A DNA stretch of 64,000 nt from Fluviicola sp. Its GTDB lineage: Bacteria > Bacteroidota > Bacteroidia > Flavobacteriales_D > Crocinitomicaceae. The notes beneath the pieces were generated by a model that saw only the letters and a list, made by a program, of their open reading frames with translations, had not been told where the DNA came from and made no database searches. A program made the translations under genes and the position numbers. This document shows positions 16,892-25,708 of the stretch, one piece after another. The stretch's first letter is position 1. Each line of letters opens with the position of its first letter. Where the stretch lies: NCBI GenBank assembly GCA_017983675.1, contig JAGOAZ010000011.1:1-64000 (forward strand), given 5' to 3'.

Positions 16892-19330
16892 TTAAAAATC
16901 GAATCCGCCTCCACCACCAGTTGATGGACCACCTGATTTTTTCTCGTTGAAATCAGTTTTCCCAAACTTGTAACGAACATTGATATAGACGCGGCGCGTT
17001 TCCCATTTGAAAATCACATCTTGTTGGATTCCTGGCTGATCTACATAAAATTGGAATCCTTGCGTGTTAAAAATGTCAGAAACGCGTAAACCGATTCCCC
17101 ATTTCCCATCTTTTAATGTTTTATCGGCAGAAAAATCCATTGCTCCTCTTGGTTTTGCTCTACCTGATGGAGTTACTGATGGAGCATTGTAGCGTCCATT
17201 CACTTGTAATGTCAATGTTTTCTTCATTAAATCAACAGATGTAGTTAATTTACCCCCAAGTACAAACCCTTCACGATTCCAATTCAAAACAGTATTTGCA
17301 TCACGGTATTTGATATAATTTCCGTTTACTGAAAGCATTGCTCGCCAAATTGGCAATGGTCGGAACTGGAAGACCAATTCACCACCAGTATTGATCGAAC
17401 GATCGATATTTGCAAATGTTCCAGCAGAAGTTCCATCAGGATAATATACTTTTACTCGATTAATTACATCGTATGAAAAACGTTGGTAAGCGGACGCCGC
17501 GAGTGTTACTTTTTTGGTAGAATAGTCGAACGTTAAATCCATTGAGTGAATATATTCTGGTCGTAATTCGGGATTTCCACGACGTAAATTGTATGGATCA
17601 GCATAACTTGTAAACGGATTCAAGTTGTCTGAATTTGGGCGATTGATTCGTTTGCTATACCCAAAAGAAAATTCCTTTGTTTTGCTAACTGAATATCGAA
17701 TATATCCTGATGGAAATAAGTTGAAATAATCGTTCAAATAGGACTTGTTTTCAGAAATCAAATTAGGTTCTTGGAAACTTTTTTCAGCCCTTACTCCTAC
17801 TTGATATTTCCATTTTTTATAGGTTGAACCAATAATACCGTATGCTGAATAAATGCGTTCTGTATATGCATAATCAAAATCAGCTAATGTATCAGGTTGA
17901 AAAACTCCAGAGGTGTCTTTTTTATCGGAATTCGTGATAACCGACATATCGCGGTGAATCAATTTTAATCCACTTTCAGTTCTCCATTTTTTATTAATAA
18001 TACGCACCACATCCATCGATAAAGTGGTAATATTGTTCGTTTCGTTATTGAACAAGCGTTGATTAATTGCTGTTATTCCTTGAGGAATTGACTGATACTG
18101 ATCGTAATATCCTTGATTGGAAGCTTTCCCAAATGATTGATATGCAGCCCAATCGATTGTTCCTTTTTCATCTTTTAACTCTAATGCATAGTTCAAACCC
18201 AAATCAATGTTCTGATTATCTGAAGGATCATTCGCATTTCGATTCCACCAACCTATAGTATCTGATTCATCATTTCGGTAACGGAAATTGAATTGATCTC
18301 CGGTACGAAGTCTATCACCAAAATTACCTGAAGCATTCCAAGACAAGGTATTTCTGTCTTTCAAATACAAGTCCATTCCAATTTTAGCTGTATGTGATAT
18401 TGCTAAATCACCTCCATCTCTGCGTTGTCTCAAATAAATCGTTGAATCAGCATAATACTGACGTAAATCACTGTAATTATTTCGGTATCCATCTTTGTAA
18501 TCGTACGCATAATTTCCATACACGTTGAATTTGGTATTCCGCATGCTCAATCCAACCGAAGTATTATATGCATCACCCGTTCCAGCTGAAGCGGTTATGT
18601 TTCCATTCAATCCACGTTTGATGTTTTTCTTTAATACAATATTGATAATTCCAGAAGTTCCATCAGGATCATATTTTGCAGAAGGATTGGTAACAATTTC
18701 AATGCGGTCAATACTTCCAGCTGGAATACCTTCCAATAAACTACGACCATTACCGCCTGAAAGTGAACTTGGTTTTCCATCAATTAATATGGTTACGTTT
18801 CCATCGCCTCGTAACGATAATTTTCCGTCTTGATCTATTTCAACAGAAGGAACATTATTCAACACATCTGTCGCAGAACCTCCGGTCACAGAAATATCAT
18901 CACCTACATTGTACACTTTTTTATCGATTCCAATGGTCAATGGATTGCGTTCTTTGATAATGATTACTTCGTCGATTGACTGCTCTTTTGTAGAAAGTGA
19001 GATCGAACCTAATTTTCGAAGTGGCTTTTGAGCAGACAACTGAATGTTCGCAATAAATTTCTCACGGTATGACGGAGCAGCAACTTTGATAACAAACTTT
19101 CCAGCAGGTAATTGATCTAACACAAAAAAACCATCGAAATTCGTGAAAATAGAAGCAACCAATGAAGAGTCTATCGCATTTAACACTCTAATTGAAGCGT
19201 ATTCGATTGGCGTCCTTGTTAAAGAGTCGTATACTGTTCCATCAATCGAACCAATTTTTGATGGTGGATTTTGTTGTGCGAAAACAGTACTTGTTAATAG
19301 GAAAAAAAATATAAGGCTTAAAATGCGCAT
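16892..19330 (-). CDS. TonB-dependent receptor-like outer-membrane protein (OMP_b-brl_3 type)
   Basis: 812 aa. Signal peptide (1-18, TVFAQ), carboxypeptidase-regulatory-like domain (about 27-105), plug domain (about 120-235; GGSATDVLNNVPSVEIDQDGKLSLRGDGNVTILIDGKPS and IDRIEIVTNPSAKYDPDG), then a large beta-barrel ending in a glycine-rich tail, SGGPSTGGGGGFDF. This subgroup usually lacks a SusD partner, and none is here. Substrate unknown. The MarR gene lies just upstream on the same strand (65 bases between them), so the regulator may control the receptor (inference). Confidence 0.9.
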   Translation of the reverse strand: MRILSLIFFFLLTSTVFAQQNPPSKIGSIDGTVYDSLTRTPIEYASIRVLNAIDSSLVASIFTNFDGFFVLDQLPAGKFVIKVAAPSYREKFIANIQLSAQKPLRKLGSISLSTKEQSIDEVIIIKERNPLTIGIDKKVYNVGDDISVTGGSATDVLNNVPSVEIDQDGKLSLRGDGNVTILIDGKPSSLSGGNGRSLLEGIPAGSIDRIEIVTNPSAKYDPDGTSGIINIVLKKNIKRGLNGNITASAGTGDAYNTSVGLSMRNTKFNVYGNYAYDYKDGYRNNYSDLRQYYADSTIYLRQRRDGGDLAISHTAKIGMDLYLKDRNTLSWNASGNFGDRLRTGDQFNFRYRNDESDTIGWWNRNANDPSDNQNIDLGLNYALELKDEKGTIDWAAYQSFGKASNQGYYDQYQSIPQGITAINQRLFNNETNNITTLSMDVVRIINKKWRTESGLKLIHRDMSVITNSDKKDTSGVFQPDTLADFDYAYTERIYSAYGIIGSTYKKWKYQVGVRAEKSFQEPNLISENKSYLNDYFNLFPSGYIRYSVSKTKEFSFGYSKRINRPNSDNLNPFTSYADPYNLRRGNPELRPEYIHSMDLTFDYSTKKVTLAASAYQRFSYDVINRVKVYYPDGTSAGTFANIDRSINTGGELVFQFRPLPIWRAMLSVNGNYIKYRDANTVLNWNREGFVLGGKLTTSVDLMKKTLTLQVNGRYNAPSVTPSGRAKPRGAMDFSADKTLKDGKWGIGLRVSDIFNTQGFQFYVDQPGIQQDVIFKWETRRVYINVRYKFGKTDFNEKKSGGPSTGGGGGFDF

Positions 19331-19395
19331 GTTCGTTTTTGAATGGGATGTAAAAATAGCTAATTAATAACAGTAAGGGATGAAATAATGTGCGT

Positions 19396-19839
19396 TTAAC
19401 CACGCATTTTATCGAGTAAACCACTTAACGTTTCAGCTTCTTCTTCTGTTAAATTTTCACTTAAATCAACAAATCCTTTTCGTTCGTTATCAATTTTGGC
19501 TAATAACTCAAGTCCATCATCTGTAATTGAAACATAAACTACACGACGATCTTCATCGCATCTTACGCGTTCTATCAATCCTTTTTCGATTAATTTATCC
19601 ATCAATCGCGTTGTATTTGGAGAGCGTTCAATCATGCGGTCTTTCACAGCATTTACACTAATAACACCTTTTGCTCCGCGTAAAATGCGCAAAATATTAA
19701 ATTGAGGCATTGTCAAGTCAAATTTTGACATGTAATTATTTTGCAATAAATTGAAGTAATTCGACGTATAACGTAGGTTAACTATCGCTTTTTGGCGGGA
19801 GTTTGTAAATTTTGATTGTATGATTTGTCCGATTTCCAT
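19396..19839 (-). CDS. MarR-family transcriptional regulator
   Basis: 147 aa. Winged-helix MarR fold: TMPQFNILRILRGAKG (helix 2-3), ISVNAVKDRMIERSPNTTRLMDKLIEKGLIERV (recognition helix), then the wing CDEDRRVVYVSITDDGLELL. The ligand is unknown. The promoter holds a perfect palindrome, TTACCACGGTAA, squeezed between the -33 and -10 boxes, which fits autorepression. The -10 box ends 4 nt before the ATG. Confidence 0.92.
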   Translation of the reverse strand: MEIGQIIQSKFTNSRQKAIVNLRYTSNYFNLLQNNYMSKFDLTMPQFNILRILRGAKGVISVNAVKDRMIERSPNTTRLMDKLIEKGLIERVRCDEDRRVVYVSITDDGLELLAKIDNERKGFVDLSENLTEEEAETLSGLLDKMRG

Positions 19840-19843
19840 GGCA

Positions 19844-19873
19844 CAAAAGTAGTTACCACGGTAATATTTACAA
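19844..19873 (-). promoter_or_regulatory. marR promoter with embedded palindromic operator
   Basis: On the minus strand: TTG (19873-19871), 19-nt spacer, TACTTTTG (19851-19844), then 4 nt to the ATG. The perfect 12-bp palindrome TTACCACGGTAA (19853-19864) fills the spacer next to the -10 box. All elements match consensus. Confidence 0.7.
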
Positions 19874-19963
19874 AATTAAACTACTTTAAAAATGAAATAA
19901 AATGATTTATGGTTATAAAACGGAAGTTGATGAGATTGATTTGGGGAACAAATCGAAAACAAA

Positions 19964-20218
19964 TTAATAATGATAACGGCAGGCTACAATTGATAACGTA
20001 TCTGAATCAAAGGAATAAACAAACCGATGTTCTCCATCAATTCTCCTCGACCAAAAACCTTGTAAATCGTGTTTTAAGGGTTCTGGATTGCCAATTCCTT
20101 TGAAAGGTTCTCTTACTGTTTCTTTGATTAATTGATTGATTCTTTTGACTTTGTTTTTATCAACCGATTGCCAATAGAGATAATCGTTCCATGCAGATGA
20201 AGTCCAAGTTATTCTCAT
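19964..20218 (-). CDS. yoeB: YoeB-family toxin (ribosome-dependent mRNA endonuclease)
   Basis: 84 aa, the standard YoeB/Txe length. It has ITWTSSAWNDYLYWQ at the start, KGIGNPEPLKHDLQGFWSRRI in the middle, and the catalytic end DGEHRFVYSF...CRYHY, which supplies the Glu, Arg, His and Tyr used in mRNA cutting in the ribosomal A site. Its start overlaps the antitoxin gene by 4 bp (ATGA-type overlap), the usual arrangement. All visible catalytic residues are present, so the toxin should be active. Confidence 0.95.
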   Translation of the reverse strand: MRITWTSSAWNDYLYWQSVDKNKVKRINQLIKETVREPFKGIGNPEPLKHDLQGFWSRRIDGEHRFVYSFDSDTLSIVACRYHY

Positions 20219-20466
20219 TCTTCCAATAAATCGTGTTGTACAGTATTTTTGTTTTTTAATTCGTTGATTGAATGAATTAATACATCTCGATTCTTACCAG
20301 ATAACAAATAACTCGTTTCTTTTAGGGAATTGTATTCTTCGAGTGAAATTACAACCAAATCCTTGTTGTTTTTTCGCTTTATTATTAATTCCTCTACATC
20401 GTTAACAACACTATCTAACCATTTTTTTAGATTGACACGAAGGTCTGTATAATTAACTACTTTCAT
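20215..20466 (-). CDS. yefM: YefM/Phd-family antitoxin
   Basis: 83 aa. The N-terminal Phd/YefM DNA-binding fold starts MKVVNYTDLRVNLKKWLDSV, followed by EELIIKRKNNKDLVVISLEEYNSLKETSYLL; the polar C-terminal tail would wrap the YoeB toxin. It is first in the two-gene operon and should repress it together with YoeB. Two inverted repeats lie in its promoter. Confidence 0.93.
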   Translation of the reverse strand: MKVVNYTDLRVNLKKWLDSVVNDVEELIIKRKNNKDLVVISLEEYNSLKETSYLLSGKNRDVLIHSINELKNKNTVQHDLLEE

Positions 20467-20480
20467 TGGATCACTTTTTA

Positions 20481-20535
20481 CAAAGATAAAACTTAATTAA
20501 TAAGTTATTAAAAAAGTACTTAAATAAATACTTTT
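20481..20535 (-). promoter_or_regulatory. yefM-yoeB promoter with two inverted repeats
   Basis: The minus-strand -10 box TATCTTTG (20488-20481) lies 14 nt before the ATG. Just upstream is AACTTA-N5-TAAGTT (20490-20506), and further up AAAAGTA-N10-TACTTTT (20512-20535). Such repeats are the expected operators for autoregulation by YefM-YoeB. Confidence 0.55.
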
Positions 20536-20604
20536 AAATGATTTAATAAAACAGTCCAATAAGTCGACGCTTTATTTGACTGACACTAAATGAATTGTAA
20601 AATG

Positions 20605-23082
20605 TTAATGAAACTGAAATTTGAAATCTGCTAATTGTGGTAAAGACTCAAATGTAATTGAAATCACGTGTTTTCCTGGCAATAAATCACAAAAATTTGT
20701 ATCAAACCTCACTCCTTTTTGTGCTGAATAAATCCAGAAATCATTCAAGAAACTGTCATTTTCGATGATCAATTCCGCGCGTTTATTTTGTTCATCGGTA
20801 ATTGTTAAAGCGACTGAAACAGCTTGAAATGACTTTTCTCTTGGTTGATAATCGGTCGACAACTGTGTAAACGAATGCATTTTCTTTTCTCCAAGATGAT
20901 TTCCCCATTGAAATTGATAAACGACAGATTGATTGCTCCATTGCGCTAGTTCTAGTTCAAATAATTTTATTCTCAAACGGTCTGAAACAGTTAACTCCGA
21001 TGAAATTTGCGCCAACAACTCTCCTGATAAATCAAAAATGGAACAACTAACAGTTGAATTATACGATTCCATCACATCTGAAACAAAATAAAATGCTTGT
21101 TTATTTGTTGGTGATTGAAGCACAGCAACCGGTTCAAAACTCGCTTTCACTCGGTAATGCAAGGCCTTCCAATTGCCAAAATAATCGATGCTTGACCAAG
21201 TGGATGCCGGCCAACAATCATTGAACTGCCAATACAAGGTTCCACCACATCTTGGGTAATCCAAACGATGCGCGACAAGTGCAGATTCAACTCCTTCTGC
21301 TTGAACAAGTTGTGAATAATAAACAAAAGTTTTGAAATCGGCTGATTCACCAAAAAGCAAATCAGCATGTTTTTTCATCATGCCATTACCTACATAACTT
21401 TTTTGATGTTGTTTCATTACCGGACTTGTCAAATACCAATCTGTCGTATCTGAAAAAGTCAACAAGGTTTCGTATTCTGGAAATGATTGAAAACCAAACT
21501 CCGCATTGAAACGTCCCGATTTTTTAGCAAAATCACCCAATGGATCTTTTCCATGCCAAACGCCCCAATAATGTTGCGTACCGTGATTATATAAGGAATC
21601 TTTCCCCCAATTACTCAATGGCGAAGTATGAACATAAGGCAAGGTTGTGTATTGCGCGATTGATGCTGGTAATAAACCATGAAATAAATCAGCATATGCC
21701 TTTTCTATGATTTGTTGTTCTTTTTTTGATAAGGAATATGTCGATTGAAAACCCCAGTTTTTCCATGCAACAGCTACTTCATTGTTTCCATTTAAATAGA
21801 CAACTGAAGGATGGGAAGAAATGCGCGGAATCTGCTGATTTACTTCTTCTTGAACTGTAGCAAAAAAACCATTGTCACCTGGATACATTGCGCAAGCAAA
21901 CATAAAATCTTGCCAAACCATAATTCCTAAAGAGTCACACGCTTGAAAAAATGCTTCATCTGGATAGAGTCCTCCTCCCCATACTCGAATCATGTTGAAA
22001 TTTGATTCAGCCATTGTTTCAACAGACTTTTTAAGTTGTTGAGCAGTAATTTTAGCGGGAAAAACTTCACTTGGAATATAGTTTGCGCCTTTGCAGAAAA
22101 CCGGTCGACTGTTTATCTTAAAATAGAAAGATGTTCCCCATTGATCTTTTTCTTGTACCAATTCACTCGTTCGAATTCCAAACGTTCTATCTGCTTCGTA
22201 GATAATTGTTCCATCAATTAATTCAACAATCCAATGATCATTGTACAATGCTTGATCTCCCTCACCTAATGGCCACCACAATTTAGGTTGTTGGATAATT
22301 TCATCGCGATTTATCCAACCTTCTTTTGGAATAATTTCTTTCGTTCCAAATAATTTACTTTTCCATACTACCGGTTGATCAGTGTTTTTAATTAACTGGA
22401 TTCCAAACGATTGAATCGCTTCGTTTTTTGTTAATGTTTTCGTCTGAATATTGGTTGCTATAACGCGATTTGCTTGATAGGTAATGATTTTGACGGGCTT
22501 CCAAAAACCAATTGTATTCATACGAATTGACCAATCCCATCCAAACTGGTATTGTGGTTTGCGTGTTAAAGAAGCAACTTTTATGGTTCCAACGTCATTT
22601 GGTGCTGGATAATGAACACTTTCTTTGCTTAGCTTTTTTTTGTGATAATTAACCGGTGATTGAAAAACTACTTTCAATTGATTTAATCCCGTTTTTACTT
22701 TGTTATTGATTGCAAACCGATAAGTTACAAAAGCATTTTCGGTATGTCCAATTAATTCGTCGTTTAGATAAATTGAAGCGTACGTATCGATAGCAGGGAA
22801 TTCAATGTCGATAAGCTTGTCTTTTTGAGTTGACGTAATTGTAAATTCACTGGTGAAAACCCAATCAACAGCTTCTATCCAAAGAAACAATTCTTCATTG
22901 TTTCCAACAAACGGGTCAGGTAATTCTCCTTTGTTGATGAGTAGTTCTTGAACAGAACCTTTTTCACCCAATAATAGTAATTCATTCGTTTTAGGATGTT
23001 TCACTTTCCAAGTTAATTGTTCTTGTGCGATGCTTAAATTGAGCAAAAGCGTCATGAAAGTAAACAATAAAACTATTTTCAT
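20605..23082 (-). CDS. Beta-mannosidase (glycoside hydrolase family 2)
   Basis: 825 aa from ATG 23082, chosen because a signal peptide (MKIVLLFTFMTLLLNLSIAQ) starts there and it lies one base after the previous stop. Domain order: sugar-binding beta-sandwich, immunoglobulin-like domain, TIM barrel, C-terminal beta domains. The acid/base Glu is in YLNGNNEVAVAW (near 430) and the nucleophile Glu in FNAEFGFQSFPEY (near 525). It removes beta-1,4-mannose, for example from the Man-GlcNAc core of N-glycans, probably in the periplasm. It is tightly linked to a glycosylasparaginase gene. Confidence 0.92.
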   Translation of the reverse strand: MKIVLLFTFMTLLLNLSIAQEQLTWKVKHPKTNELLLLGEKGSVQELLINKGELPDPFVGNNEELFLWIEAVDWVFTSEFTITSTQKDKLIDIEFPAIDTYASIYLNDELIGHTENAFVTYRFAINNKVKTGLNQLKVVFQSPVNYHKKKLSKESVHYPAPNDVGTIKVASLTRKPQYQFGWDWSIRMNTIGFWKPVKIITYQANRVIATNIQTKTLTKNEAIQSFGIQLIKNTDQPVVWKSKLFGTKEIIPKEGWINRDEIIQQPKLWWPLGEGDQALYNDHWIVELIDGTIIYEADRTFGIRTSELVQEKDQWGTSFYFKINSRPVFCKGANYIPSEVFPAKITAQQLKKSVETMAESNFNMIRVWGGGLYPDEAFFQACDSLGIMVWQDFMFACAMYPGDNGFFATVQEEVNQQIPRISSHPSVVYLNGNNEVAVAWKNWGFQSTYSLSKKEQQIIEKAYADLFHGLLPASIAQYTTLPYVHTSPLSNWGKDSLYNHGTQHYWGVWHGKDPLGDFAKKSGRFNAEFGFQSFPEYETLLTFSDTTDWYLTSPVMKQHQKSYVGNGMMKKHADLLFGESADFKTFVYYSQLVQAEGVESALVAHRLDYPRCGGTLYWQFNDCWPASTWSSIDYFGNWKALHYRVKASFEPVAVLQSPTNKQAFYFVSDVMESYNSTVSCSIFDLSGELLAQISSELTVSDRLRIKLFELELAQWSNQSVVYQFQWGNHLGEKKMHSFTQLSTDYQPREKSFQAVSVALTITDEQNKRAELIIENDSFLNDFWIYSAQKGVRFDTNFCDLLPGKHVISITFESLPQLADFKFQFH

Positions 23083-23083
23083 T

Positions 23084-24079
23084 TTACCATTTTCTATCAA
23101 ATGAAGTATCAATTAATTGTTCTTCTGAAGCAGATTTAATAGCATAATTAAATCCATTAAATACTGAATAACCTCCTACATTTCCTTGCTTATCAATTGC
23201 TAAAAAGCAACATTGCAACCCACTCATATCCTTGTGTTTACGAATGATTCGTTGAACAGCTTCTTTACATGCTTCTTCAGGAGTTTTGCCGTTTCTCATT
23301 AATTCAACAACTGTGTGACTTCCAGCAATACGGATAATCGCTTCACCAAGTCCACTGGCAACTGCTCCTCCAACTTCTTGGTCGATGAATAAACCAGCAC
23401 CAATAATAGGCGAATCGCCTAATCTTCCAGGTAACTTGTATGCCCAACCAGATGTTGTACAAGCACCGCTGATTCTGCCTTTTTCATCGATTGCTAGTAA
23501 ACCAATTGTATCGTGATTCTCGTGATTGATAACAGGTTTTTTAGCTAAAGCTTCCTGTTCTTTTTTCCATTTTTCCCAATCTTTTTTCACTTCAGGTAAT
23601 GGCGTTTTTATCGTTTCAAAGTTATTTTTCAACGCATATTTTCTTGCGCCAGCACCAACTAGCATCACATGTTGCGTGTGCTCCATGACATGACGTGCAA
23701 CAGAAATCGGATGTTTGATTCCTTCCAAATATCCGACAGCTCCGCAGTGAGATTCCCAGTTCATGATACACGCATCTAATGTCACGTGACCATCAGCGTC
23801 TGGTCTTCCACCTACGCCAACTGAACGATTTGTTGCGTCAACTTCGGTAACTTTCGCACCAGCTTCAACTGCATCTAATGAATTTCCACCATTTTTCAAT
23901 ACTTCCCAAGCAGCTTTGTTTGCATCCAAACCATGCGACCAAGTTGAAATAACTTTGGGTCCACCAGTATAGTTCGTTTCTTCTTCGGGAATCGGATTTT
24001 CAGTCGAAGCAAAAACTGGATTTACGACTGTTGCAGCTAATCCAACTGCTCCTAAACGTACAAATGATCTTCTATCCAT
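23084..24079 (-). CDS. N4-(beta-N-acetylglucosaminyl)-L-asparaginase (Ntn hydrolase)
   Basis: 331 aa. It cleaves the GlcNAc-Asn bond of glycoprotein remnants. The catalytic Thr, exposed by autocleavage, is in NHDTIGLLAID (near 190); downstream GACTTSGWAYKLPGRLGDSPIIGAG is the family pattern. The N-terminus DRRSFVRLG followed by a hydrophobic stretch and VFAS looks like a Tat signal, so it may be exported folded. It sits between mltG (6 bases) and beta-mannosidase (1 base). An asparaginase/isoaspartyl peptidase role is less likely given the HDT context. Confidence 0.9.
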   Translation of the reverse strand: MDRRSFVRLGAVGLAATVVNPVFASTENPIPEEETNYTGGPKVISTWSHGLDANKAAWEVLKNGGNSLDAVEAGAKVTEVDATNRSVGVGGRPDADGHVTLDACIMNWESHCGAVGYLEGIKHPISVARHVMEHTQHVMLVGAGARKYALKNNFETIKTPLPEVKKDWEKWKKEQEALAKKPVINHENHDTIGLLAIDEKGRISGACTTSGWAYKLPGRLGDSPIIGAGLFIDQEVGGAVASGLGEAIIRIAGSHTVVELMRNGKTPEEACKEAVQRIIRKHKDMSGLQCCFLAIDKQGNVGGYSVFNGFNYAIKSASEEQLIDTSFDRKW

Positions 24080-24085
24080 CTTTTT

Positions 24086-25147
24086 TTATTGAGCTAATTC
24101 GCTTGCTAACCAATTTTGAAATTGAGTTGCATTTTTAGCATGAACACTATAATCTTTGGTGAAATTGTGTAATCCTTCGTAGTTTGCTTGCGCACACATG
24201 TACAAATAATTGTTGTTATCGCGGTTTAAAACTGCATCGACAACTCCTGTTGGGGGTAATGAAATTGGTCCCGGAGGCAAACCTGCATACAAATAAGTAT
24301 TGTACGGACAATCTTTTGTTCGGTGTTCAAACGTCAACCGTTGTACTCCTTTCAATTGATCTCCCCAACAGAATTTAAACGTTGGATCTGATTGTAATTT
24401 CATTCCAGTATTCAAACGGTTCAAATACAAGCCCGCAATAATTGGCCATTCCGAACTGTTTTTTGATTGTTCACCATAAACAATAGATGCCAAGGTAACG
24501 GCTTGTGAAGGTGATTTTAATCCAACTTTCGCTAATTTACTCATGCGATCAGCATTCCAGAACGATTTAAACTCTTCTGCCATGCGCGCAACAAATTGTT
24601 CAGCATCCGTATCGTAATACATTTTATAAGAATTAGGCAAAAACAATGCAGGAATGCTTTCAACGGTAAAATCGTATTTTTCAAGAGTTGCGCCATTCAA
24701 AATATATTGTTCCAACACTTCACTTTTCAATGCCAAACAAGCAGCAACCTTTTCACACATATCTTGAATCGTTTGACAGTTATTAAAGGTCACATCAACT
24801 TCAATTTCCGCATTCCCATTTCCAGCAGCATTGAGCGTAAAACCATTTAATAAGGCACGGCAGGATGTACCTGGTTCGATTTGATACATTCCTTTTCCAA
24901 TTTTTTCAATTGCTAATTCTTTGTATGCAGCAACAGATAAAAAGGCATCTTTATCAGTTAACAATTTTTGTATCACTAAATCTTCCGCAATTTCCTCCAG
25001 CGATTGTTGATCACTAATTACAAAACGAACAGCTTTATCATTTAACGTTGCTTCACGTCCATTAAAAAACGCCGAAATATGTTTCCATCCAAAGAAAGCA
25101 CCGACCAACAGCACAATTCCACCTACTACAATTATTTTTTTAACCAT
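24086..25147 (-). CDS. mltG: Endolytic murein transglycosylase MltG
   Basis: 353 aa. An N-terminal membrane helix (about 5-25) anchors a periplasmic YceG domain. The LysM-like subdomain is about 35-150. The catalytic region reads LASIVYGEQSKNSSEWPIIAGLYLNRL, with Glu in the position of the general acid, then MKLQSDPTFKFCWG and YNTYLYAGLPPGPISLP. It cuts nascent glycan strands and so sets their length. Its start overlaps the GNAT gene by 16 bp. Confidence 0.95.
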   Translation of the reverse strand: MVKKIIVVGGIVLLVGAFFGWKHISAFFNGREATLNDKAVRFVISDQQSLEEIAEDLVIQKLLTDKDAFLSVAAYKELAIEKIGKGMYQIEPGTSCRALLNGFTLNAAGNGNAEIEVDVTFNNCQTIQDMCEKVAACLALKSEVLEQYILNGATLEKYDFTVESIPALFLPNSYKMYYDTDAEQFVARMAEEFKSFWNADRMSKLAKVGLKSPSQAVTLASIVYGEQSKNSSEWPIIAGLYLNRLNTGMKLQSDPTFKFCWGDQLKGVQRLTFEHRTKDCPYNTYLYAGLPPGPISLPPTGVVDAVLNRDNNNYLYMCAQANYEGLHNFTKDYSVHAKNATQFQNWLASELAQ

Positions 25148-25656
25148 TTTTGAAATAATAATTCATCTATCCATTGTTGGTTTTCGAAAAACCAATTTTT
25201 TCTTCTTCCTATTTTCGTGTAACCTGCATTTAAAAACAAGTGTTCGCTTGCTTCATTATCAGCGTGAACAGAAGCATACATGTTTTCAAACGCTAAAATA
25301 GTGCGCACATAATCCTCCATTAAAACCAATGCTTCTGAAGCATACCCATGTCCCCTGTCCATTTCATCCGCAATTAATATTCCAACTGCTGTGCGCTGGT
25401 GTTTGAAATCGGCATTGTATAAATCAATGGTACCGATGGGCTTTTGAGATTGATTTTCACAAATTAAGAAACGAACTTGTCCGTGCGAACGAATGTGTTG
25501 CGCTTGATCAATGTATTCAAGCATTGCCGACATGGAATAAGGCACCTCAGTCCCGGTAACTTTCCAATGTTTTGGATTGTTTTCCCATAAAAGTAAACGC
25601 GTCGCATCTTCCTTTTCAACGGGTCTTAAATAAATGCGCTCACCTTTTAATAACAT
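25132..25656 (-). CDS. GNAT-family N-acetyltransferase (RimJ/RimL-like)
   Basis: 174 aa from ATG 25656, chosen because MLLKGERIYLRPVEKEDA is the usual start of this subfamily and an upstream extension would overlap dapF and lack similarity. Motifs: VRFLICENQSQKPIGTIDLYN, then the acetyl-CoA loop VGILIADEMDRGHGYASEAL and NMYASVHADNEASEHLFLNAGYTKIG. Substrate unknown: a ribosomal protein, an amino sugar or a spermidine-like amine are all possible. It has its own promoter in the gap behind dapF. Confidence 0.88.
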   Translation of the reverse strand: MLLKGERIYLRPVEKEDATRLLLWENNPKHWKVTGTEVPYSMSAMLEYIDQAQHIRSHGQVRFLICENQSQKPIGTIDLYNADFKHQRTAVGILIADEMDRGHGYASEALVLMEDYVRTILAFENMYASVHADNEASEHLFLNAGYTKIGRRKNWFFENQQWIDELLFQKWLKK

Positions 25657-25676
25657 GGTACTTATTATATGTGTTT

Positions 25677-25708
25677 CAAATGTACTAAAGAAAATTATAA
25701 TGTAACAA
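25677..25708 (-). promoter_or_regulatory. Promoter of the GNAT-mltG-glycosidase run
   Basis: On the minus strand TTG (25708-25706), a 21-nt spacer and TACATTTG (25684-25677). The -33 lies inside the end of dapF, so this is an internal promoter; dapF readthrough is also possible. Confidence 0.55.
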
